A stretch of DNA of 10,928 bases. Source: Deltaproteobacteria bacterium (lineage in GTDB: Bacteria > Desulfobacterota > Binatia > Binatales > Binataceae). Positions 6,965 to 10,928 of the stretch are shown piece after piece (position 1 is the stretch's first letter; each line of letters begins with the position of its first letter). The DNA lies in NCBI GenBank assembly GCA_021799555.1, contig JAJZAG010000101.1, forward strand, positions 1-10,928, given 5' to 3'. Position numbers and translations under genes: made by a program. The notes beneath the pieces are model-generated. The model did no database searches, had not been told where the DNA came from, and worked only from the letters and a program-made list of their open reading frames with translations.

Positions 6965-7615
6965 ATGAGTCGGGATTTCGAATTCAAAGCGTTGCTGCGC
7001 GCGTATCGCAGCGGAATTATCGGAGAGGAAACTTTCGAGGCCGAAGTCGCGGCGCTCGAGAAATCCGCTCCTATGACGAATGGAAACGGTTCCGGCGGAT
7101 TCCGGGCCTTCGGCAAGACTTACAAGAACGAGCGCGCCGCCGTGGTGAGCTTTCTCGACAAGGTTCGCGCCGGCGAGGCCAACGGCGGGGAAGCTTTCTC
7201 CGCGTGGGCGGAAGTCTGCACCACCGATTGCATCCGCTCGGGACTGCGAATGATCGCGGAGCGCGAGGCCTATCATTCGCGCGTCTTTGCGCAGCGGCTG
7301 GCCGAACTCGGCGGCGAACAGCGCGCCAGCGTCACCGATGAGGGGCGCAAGTTCACCGCCTATCTTGGCGATCGGCGCGTACCGGATTGCGAGAAGCTGC
7401 TGAAGTTCGTCGAGCGGGTTGGCAAGCCGGAAGACGCAATCAAGCCGATTTGCGAATTCGCCGCGCTGCTGAAGGAAGACGCCGACACCAAAGAGGCCCT
7501 GCGGCTGTTCGCCGAAGACGAGCTATCGACGGCGAAGTGGCTCTACGAATCGTGCGCAGCCTTGAACGCGCCCGCCGCGGCGGCCAAACCGGCCGAACGG
7601 CGCGCCGCGATGTAG
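6965..7615 (+). CDS. Ferritin-like (rubrerythrin-type fold) domain protein
   Basis: A 216-residue all-helical protein. A short N-terminal helical piece (FKALLRAYRSGIIGEETFEA) and a Gly/Asn-rich linker (38-45) precede a predicted four-helix region of about 55-200. One ferritin-type iron-binding signature is visible, E101-A-Y-H104 within MIAEREAYHSRVFAQRLAEL, with helix one (NERAAVVSFLDKVRAG) and a last helix EDELSTAKWLYESCAAL. The second ExxH expected in rubrerythrins is not evident, so the metal site may be incomplete or differently built. Three or more cysteines (C85, C89, C142, C163, C197) are notable. The C-terminus is Ala/Lys-rich. The ATG has a GGAGG site 9 bases upstream, and the gene has its own promoter and terminator, so it is monocistronic. 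Family assignment is by motif and helix pattern only. Iron or oxidative-stress handling is possible but unproven. Confidence 0.75.
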   Translation: MSRDFEFKALLRAYRSGIIGEETFEAEVAALEKSAPMTNGNGSGGFRAFGKTYKNERAAVVSFLDKVRAGEANGGEAFSAWAEVCTTDCIRSGLRMIAEREAYHSRVFAQRLAELGGEQRASVTDEGRKFTAYLGDRRVPDCEKLLKFVERVGKPEDAIKPICEFAALLKEDADTKEALRLFAEDELSTAKWLYESCAALNAPAAAAKPAERRAAM

Positions 7616-7618
7616 CCG

Positions 7619-7680
7619 TTTCCGCTAAAGCGGAATTCTTGATGCCAACGGGGCTGGACCATCGTTCGGCCCCGTTTCTT
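7619..7680 (+). terminator. Double hairpin intrinsic terminator after the ferritin-like gene
   Basis: A small perfect hairpin TTCCGC TAAA GCGGAA (7620-7635) follows the stop codon. Then a long stem pairs AACGGGGC (7647-7654) with GCCCCGTT (7669-7676) and extends inward to about 13 pairs, allowing G-U, with a four-base loop. It runs directly into a T-rich tail (TTTCTTT). The second hairpin is a convincing rho-independent terminator. Confidence 0.88.
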
Positions 7681-7684
7681 TGTG

Positions 7685-7845
7685 CGCCCGGCATGGCGGT
7701 GTCACTTCTTAAACCCTCCCGATTTTCCGAACTACCGAGGATGGCCGCTACCTCATTTTCAACCGCATTTTGGACCGCTCCGCGATGCGTTCGTCTTGGG
7801 GAAGTAAGCACCCTGCTGAACCTCGACCACCGATCCAGTGGTTCT
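7685..7845. other. Spacer with no recognised gene or RNA
   Basis: Between the terminator of the ferritin-like gene and the cobalamin-operon promoter I see no ribosome-bound reading frame, tRNA, repeat or known motif. Open frames crossing it on either strand are short and lack family features. The base composition is less GC-rich than in the genes, as expected of an intergenic region. Confidence 0.5.
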
Positions 7846-7856
7846 ATGGCGCAGCC

Positions 7857-7884
7857 TTGACAGAGGTCTTGCGCCTTCGATACT
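7857..7884 (+). promoter_or_regulatory. Sigma70-type promoter of the cobalamin operon
   Basis: A perfect TTGACA (7857-7862), a 16-base spacer and GATACT (7879-7884) place the transcription start near 7891, about 14 bases before the riboswitch P1 stem. The -35 box lies inside a 6-base inverted repeat, GGCGCA (7848-7853) and TGCGCC (7870-7875), which may be a regulator site. Confidence 0.65.
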
Positions 7885-7904
7885 GGTGTCCATATCGTTT
7901 TGAC

Positions 7905-8092
7905 CGTTTTGGGTGCCCAATAGGGCATTAACAGGGAAGCCGGTGAAAGGCCGGCGCGGTCCCGCCACTGTAAGTGGGAAGCCGCGTTTCGTCACAGCCA
8001 CTCAGGTTTTTTGACCTTGGGGAAGGCAAGAAGGCGGCGACGAGGGTCTAAACGCCCTCTGAAACCACGAGCCAGGAGACCTACCCGAAACG
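7905..8092 (+). ncRNA. Cobalamin (B12) riboswitch aptamer
   Basis: All the conserved blocks of the cobalamin riboswitch are present in order: an AACAGGGAAGCCGGTGAAA-type block (7930-7949), the GCGGTCCCGCCACTGTAAG region (7957-7975), the AGCCACT segment (7998-8004), GGGAAGGC with the GGCGGCGACGAGGG block (8019-8046), and the B12-box core AGCCAGGAGACC (8070-8081). The closing P1 stem pairs CGTTTTGGGT (7905-7914) with ACCCGAAACG (8083-8092), ten pairs with one G-U. The aptamer binds adenosylcobalamin or another cobalamin form in the nascent mRNA and lowers expression of downstream genes when B12 is plentiful. Its position just before cbiX agrees with this feedback role. Confidence 0.96.
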
Positions 8093-8094
8093 AT

Positions 8095-8185
8095 CGGACA
8101 TAAGTCTCCGCGTGGAAACGGAGAGTCCGTCAGCCCACCTGAATCGGCCGAGCGGCCCTCGTTTCCACGCGCAGCGAGGGTTTTT
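8095..8185 (+). terminator. Riboswitch expression platform: alternative hairpins and intrinsic terminator
   Basis: Three helices can be drawn by exact complementarity. Hairpin A pairs 8095-8099 with 8125-8129 and 8105-8110 with 8119-8124. An antiterminator pairs 8109-8120 (CGCGTGGAAACG) with 8160-8171 (CGTTTCCACGCG), twelve perfect pairs. The terminator pairs CCCTCG (8156-8161) with CGAGGG (8175-8180), followed by five T at 8181-8185. The antiterminator shares bases with both hairpin A and the terminator stem, so hairpin A plus terminator (off) and antiterminator (on) are mutually exclusive. Hairpin A starts two bases after P1, which offers a physical link to ligand binding. Control by transcription termination is therefore inferred. 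Confidence 0.8.
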
Positions 8186-8213
8186 CGATGCCGCCATTCA
8201 TTCTCGAAGGTGT

Positions 8214-8241
8214 CGATGCCGCGTCGCGGAACGCGGCATCG
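8214..8241 (+). repeat. Perfect 11-bp hairpin between terminator and cbiX start
   Basis: Bases 8214-8224 are exactly complementary to 8231-8241 around the six-base loop CGCGGA. No T run follows, so it is not a second simple terminator. It covers an alternative in-frame ATG (8216) that has a GAAGG sequence at 8206-8210. It may protect the processed transcript or affect translation of cbiX. Confidence 0.6.
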
Positions 8242-8266
8242 CGAGAAATCGCCTCGGCATAACAGG

Positions 8267-9451
8267 ATGCAGCGCACTGGTATCTTGGTTGTCGGCCACG
8301 GAAGCCGCGAGTTGGCGTCGAACCGGGAGTTCGAAGGGCTTGTCGAGCGCATCCGCACGAGTCGGCCCGAGTTCGAGGTCCAAAGCGCATACGTCGAACT
8401 GGCCGCACCCTCGCTTGCCGACGGGCTCAACGCAATTGCGAGCCGTAATGAACGAGTCGTGGTGGTGCCGTGCTTTTTGTTCACTGCCGGCCACGTAAAG
8501 AACGACATCCCGCTGGCGGTTGCCGAGGCGCGGCGCAAATTCCCTACGGTGCGGTTTACGGCAGGACGCGTGCTGGGCGTTCATCCCGCGATGGCGGAAT
8601 TAGCATTTTTGAGAGCGTTCGAGGCCGCCGGAGTGAAGGATGACGGGTCTCGGACGGCGGTCGTGGTGGTGGGGCGCGGATCCAGCGATCCCGATGCGAA
8701 CGGCGATTTTTGCAAGTTGGCGAGATTGCTCGGAGAGGGACGCGACTTCGGATGGGTGACGCCGGCGTTTATCGGCATCACGAGGCCGCTCTTCGGCGAA
8801 GCGATCGAGTTGGTTGCCCGCGCGCGCCCGGAGCAAATCCTGGTAGTCCCATATTTTCTATTTGCCGGCAGGCTGATAGCCCAGCTCGGCGCGCAGGTTC
8901 AGGAGTTCCGCGAACGTTATCCCTGGATCAAGACCACCCTCGCACCGCATCTCGGCGTCCATCCCAAACTGTTCGAAGCGCTCGACGATCGTATCGACGA
9001 AGCGCTGAGCGAGCGGGCACCGCTCCCGTGCGACAACTGCCAGTATCGGGTGCCCGTCGGCGGTGTTGCGGAAAACGTCGGCGGTTTCCGGTCTTTGCTC
9101 TGGAGCGCGCGGCACATGGAGACTCACGCGCAGGCAATGCCCCACGTGCACGCGCATCAGGCGATGCGCAGGCACGTTCTGGTGTGCGGGAACGTTGATT
9201 GCGCGTCACGCGGCAGTATCGCATTGATTGCTGAACTTCGCAGAGCGCTCAGGCGCATCGGGCGCGAGCGCGATATCAGAATCACCAGGACTTCCTGCAT
9301 GGGCCGGTGTGGAGAGGGTCCAACCGTCGCCGTCTATCCCGACGGCATTTGGTACAGGGGTGTGACTCGGTCGGATGTGAACGAACTGGTGGAGGGTCAT
9401 CTGATCGGCGATCGGCTGGTCGCCCGATTGATCGATGCCATCATGCAATGA
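8267..9451 (+). CDS. cbiX: Sirohydrochlorin cobaltochelatase, double CbiX with C-terminal [2Fe-2S] ferredoxin domain
   Basis: A 394-residue cytoplasmic chelatase that inserts Co2+ into sirohydrochlorin, the entry step of early-cobalt (anaerobic) cobalamin synthesis. The N-terminal CbiX domain (1-125) keeps both expected metal-site histidines, H11 in GILVVGHGSRE and H76 in CFLFTAGHVKND. The second CbiX domain (129-250) has Arg in the equivalent places (VVVVGRGSSD, R137; YFLFAGRLI, R202), so only the first half should bind the substrate metal. Then follow C255-x2-C258 (PCDNCQYR), a His-rich linker with six His between 283 and 303, and a thioredoxin-like [2Fe-2S] ferredoxin domain (303-394) with C307, C312, C344 and C348 (CGNVDCASRGS and CMGRCGEGPTVAVYPDG). 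Family N-termini begin just before GILVVGHGS, so the ATG at 8267 is chosen although its ribosome binding site is poor; an ATG at 8216 would add 17 residues. First gene after the B12 riboswitch. Confidence 0.95.
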   Translation: MQRTGILVVGHGSRELASNREFEGLVERIRTSRPEFEVQSAYVELAAPSLADGLNAIASRNERVVVVPCFLFTAGHVKNDIPLAVAEARRKFPTVRFTAGRVLGVHPAMAELAFLRAFEAAGVKDDGSRTAVVVVGRGSSDPDANGDFCKLARLLGEGRDFGWVTPAFIGITRPLFGEAIELVARARPEQILVVPYFLFAGRLIAQLGAQVQEFRERYPWIKTTLAPHLGVHPKLFEALDDRIDEALSERAPLPCDNCQYRVPVGGVAENVGGFRSLLWSARHMETHAQAMPHVHAHQAMRRHVLVCGNVDCASRGSIALIAELRRALRRIGRERDIRITRTSCMGRCGEGPTVAVYPDGIWYRGVTRSDVNELVEGHLIGDRLVARLIDAIMQ

Positions 9452-9463
9452 AGGCGCAATGAT

Positions 9464-9838
9464 ATGGCTTGTCATGAGATAGCGGGTCTGCGGCTTGGCC
9501 TAATGCGGCTGCTCGGCGTCAACGACGAAACCGTCAGGCAGCATGAGCTCACGGAGCTGGGAGATGGAGCCACCCGGCCCGGTCCAGTTCATTCGATGTG
9601 CGAAGCGAAGGACCTGAAGAGCCTGTGCAGCTTCTATGAAGCCGCAGTCACGACCCTAGAAGAACGTGTAGCGTCGACGGTTTCCAGCGACCCGAAGCTG
9701 CCTTACTTGAGAAGCCTGATAATCCTTACCAAGAAGATCGAATTGGACCTGGTCAACCAGATTGACGCTCTGACCCGGCTTTTCAACGACCTCGAACAGA
9801 TGCACGACTTCGTGCACGAAATCTATCCGGTGGACTGA
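9464..9838 (+). CDS. DUF3209-like small protein of the cobalamin operon
   Basis: A 124-residue, mostly helical soluble protein. The beginning MACHEIAGLRLGLMRLLGVN, the QHELTELGD segment and the ending DLEQMHDFVHEIYPVD match my memory of DUF3209 proteins, which occur beside CbiX chelatases; that assignment is by recall, not by a search. Potential metal ligands cluster at both ends: C3-H4-E5, H27-E28, E31, and H114, H118, E119. Between them lies a long helical stretch with a regular hydrophobic pattern. An AAGG ribosome binding site sits 9 bases before the ATG, 12 bases after the cbiX stop, so co-expression is expected. A role in cobalt delivery or in assisting the chelatase is a hypothesis from context and residue pattern; no activity is established here. 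Confidence 0.85.
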   Translation: MACHEIAGLRLGLMRLLGVNDETVRQHELTELGDGATRPGPVHSMCEAKDLKSLCSFYEAAVTTLEERVASTVSSDPKLPYLRSLIILTKKIELDLVNQIDALTRLFNDLEQMHDFVHEIYPVD

Positions 9839-9840
9839 GC

Positions 9841-10572
9841 ATGGCTGAAGCCCGGCTTGCGCGCGTAATCAAGGCCGAATCAATGGGAACCGGTGCCAGG
9901 CTGCTCACGTTTGCGACCGTGAGCAGCGAGCTCGGATTTACCGGAGGGCAATATATTATCGTTAACACTGGAATCGAGCTCGAGGGCGGCAAACTCGCGA
10001 AGCGGGCCTACTCAATTCTTTCCAGCGACAACGAACAAGAGAAGTTTCAGCTTGCCGTGCTGCGTATCGGCGAAGGCCCCGGTTCGAACTTCATGCACCG
10101 CATCGCCGTCGGCGCGGAGCTGCAATTCAGCGGACCGTGGGGCAAATTTCTCCCTGACACCACCTCAGGTCCGAGGCTCGTCTTTGCGACCGATACGGGT
10201 ATCACGGCCACTCTCGGGTTGCTTCGTGGCCGTCAGTTCCGCGAGTCGGCCGCCGAGACAACCGTGCTCTGGTTCGTGGAATCGGACGACTACTTTATCC
10301 CGGCTTCCTTCGCGCGCGAATCGATACGATTGGAATACGCCCGCTTCGAGAGCGTCGCAGCACCGCCGGTTGGCGACCCGAGCCGGCTGGATCGAGCGCT
10401 TGCTCTGGTTGATCGGTCGATAGGAGCGCGGCGGCCAAGCTGCGCATATCTGGCGGGCGACGGGGCGATTATTTATCCGCTGCGCGAGCGGTTGGTCGCC
10501 GCCGGTGTTGCGCAGGACCGCATCCGTCTTGAAGCGTTCTTCAACAATCCGGACCGCAAGGCGCGGTCCTGA
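9841..10572 (+). CDS. FAD-binding ferredoxin-NADP reductase-like oxidoreductase
   Basis: A 243-residue soluble flavoprotein of the FNR superfamily. The N-terminal FAD-binding beta-barrel (about 1-105) contains GQYIIVN and the flavin-binding RAYSILSS (55-62, RxYS type), then GEGPGSNFMHRIAVG (77-91). The NAD(P)-binding half shows LVFATDTGITATLGLLRG (113-130), ESDDYF and YLAGDGAIIYPLRERLVAAG (203-222), ending in EAFFNNPDR, where FNR proteins normally carry their terminal aromatic/acidic segment. It starts 2 bases after the DUF3209 stop and sits immediately before cbiD, so it belongs to the operon. It may supply electrons to the ferredoxin domain of CbiX, or reduce a corrinoid or precorrin intermediate (the roles of CobR or CbiJ). 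These are inferences; by sequence it is not a CbiJ/CobK homologue. Confidence 0.88.
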   Translation: MAEARLARVIKAESMGTGARLLTFATVSSELGFTGGQYIIVNTGIELEGGKLAKRAYSILSSDNEQEKFQLAVLRIGEGPGSNFMHRIAVGAELQFSGPWGKFLPDTTSGPRLVFATDTGITATLGLLRGRQFRESAAETTVLWFVESDDYFIPASFARESIRLEYARFESVAAPPVGDPSRLDRALALVDRSIGARRPSCAYLAGDGAIIYPLRERLVAAGVAQDRIRLEAFFNNPDRKARS

Positions 10573-10587
10573 GATGGCGGCTCGAAA

Positions 10588-10928
10588 ATGGATGAAAGCG
10601 GCGTTCCACCGCGAAATCGACAAGGCCTCAGAACCGGATTTACGACCGGTACCTGCGCGGCGGCGGCGGCGAAGGCAGCCGCCCGTTGCATGGTCGGAAA
10701 CGTGACGCTAACCGAAATCGAAACCACCCTGCCCAACCGCATGAAGGTGACGTTTCCGCTCAAGCGATGCGAGCGCACGAGCACCGCCGCCGTGTGCAGT
10801 GTAATCAAAGACGCCGGCGACGATCCGGATTGCACGCATGGCGCGGAGTTGGTGGCCGAAGTGGAGCTCCGGAGCGAGCCGGGCGTCGAGATCCGGGGCG
10901 GTGCCGGCGTCGCGGTTGTCACCAAGCC
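10588..10928 (+). CDS. cbiD: Cobalt-precorrin-5B C1-methyltransferase (CbiD), 5' part
   Basis: The first 113 residues of CbiD, open to the right edge. The enzyme methylates C1 of the corrin ring with S-adenosylmethionine in the anaerobic cobalamin pathway. The diagnostic start LRTGFTTGTCAAAAAKAAA (residues 14-32) is present, followed by VTFPLKRCERTSTAAVCSVI and KDAGDDPDCTHGAELVAEV, both typical of the family (I read the conserved KDAGDDPDxT block). The ATG at 10588-10590 is the only start in frame: the preceding in-frame stop is the TGA of the flavoprotein gene, 15 bases upstream. The ribosome binding site is weak, so it may depend on coupling with the upstream gene. CbiD in the same operon as CbiX shows that the early-cobalt route is used. 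Confidence 0.93.
   Translation, partial: MDESGVPPRNRQGLRTGFTTGTCAAAAAKAAARCMVGNVTLTEIETTLPNRMKVTFPLKRCERTSTAAVCSVIKDAGDDPDCTHGAELVAEVELRSEPGVEIRGGAGVAVVTK

Noticed and set aside
7440..7928. Minus-strand open frame across the ferritin-like gene end and the spacer
   Set aside because: It runs antisense through a coding gene, a terminator and part of the B12 promoter and riboswitch, with no recognisable domain.
9841..10572. FNR-like protein as redox partner of the P450 cluster
   Set aside because: It lies in the B12-riboswitch operon almost 6 kb away from the P450s, behind separate promoters and terminators; the cobalamin context explains it better.
10473..10925. Minus-strand open frame at the right edge
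   Set aside because: It is antisense to cbiD, whose family start motif is unmistakable.
1..10928. CRISPR array, tRNA/rRNA genes, insertion sequences or phage attachment sites
   Set aside because: I saw no regularly spaced repeats, tRNA-like arms, transposase motifs, or terminal inverted repeats with target duplications.

Overview
The window is GC-rich and shows no virus, plasmid, CRISPR, rRNA or tRNA signature. It reads as a bacterial chromosome segment. Tandem soluble cytochrome P450s, an F420-type luciferase-like oxidoreductase and a cobaltochelatase (CbiX) cobalamin operon suggest a GC-rich soil or environmental bacterium. A Binatota/Desulfobacterota-like or similar uncultured lineage fits, but this is only a guess from gene content.

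Left part (about 1-4700): the tail of an unidentified plus-strand gene is followed, convergently, by a minus-strand operon. Read in its own direction the operon is a TetR-family regulator (4692-4045), whose stop overlaps the start of P450-3 (4048-2828), then P450-2 (2652-1447, apparently TTG-started) and P450-1 (1420-221). The three P450s are clearly paralogous, with the same N-terminal and C-terminal motifs, and look like a tandem expansion under one regulator. A highly structured spacer with a perfect 24-bp palindrome and a 10-bp hairpin separates P450-3 from P450-2. No ferredoxin or ferredoxin reductase for them lies in the window.

Middle part (about 4700-7680): a GNAT acetyltransferase diverges from the TetR gene and converges on an LLM-class oxidoreductase. 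Then comes about 770 bases with no convincing gene, holding one doubtful minus-strand ORF. After it is a ferritin-like protein gene with its own promoter, a perfect 7-bp inverted repeat at the predicted transcription start, and a strong terminator.

Right part (about 7850-10928): a sigma70-type promoter leads into a cobalamin riboswitch. Its downstream region can form mutually exclusive anti-antiterminator, antiterminator and terminator helices. The switch controls an operon for early corrin-ring synthesis by the early-cobalt-insertion (anaerobic) route: cbiX as a double-domain chelatase fused to a His-rich linker and a [2Fe-2S] ferredoxin domain, a DUF3209-like small protein, an FAD-binding ferredoxin-NADP-reductase-like protein, and cbiD running off the right edge. 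The most interesting idea here is that chelatase-ferredoxin, small His/Glu/Cys protein and flavoprotein reductase form a cobalt-insertion and redox module.
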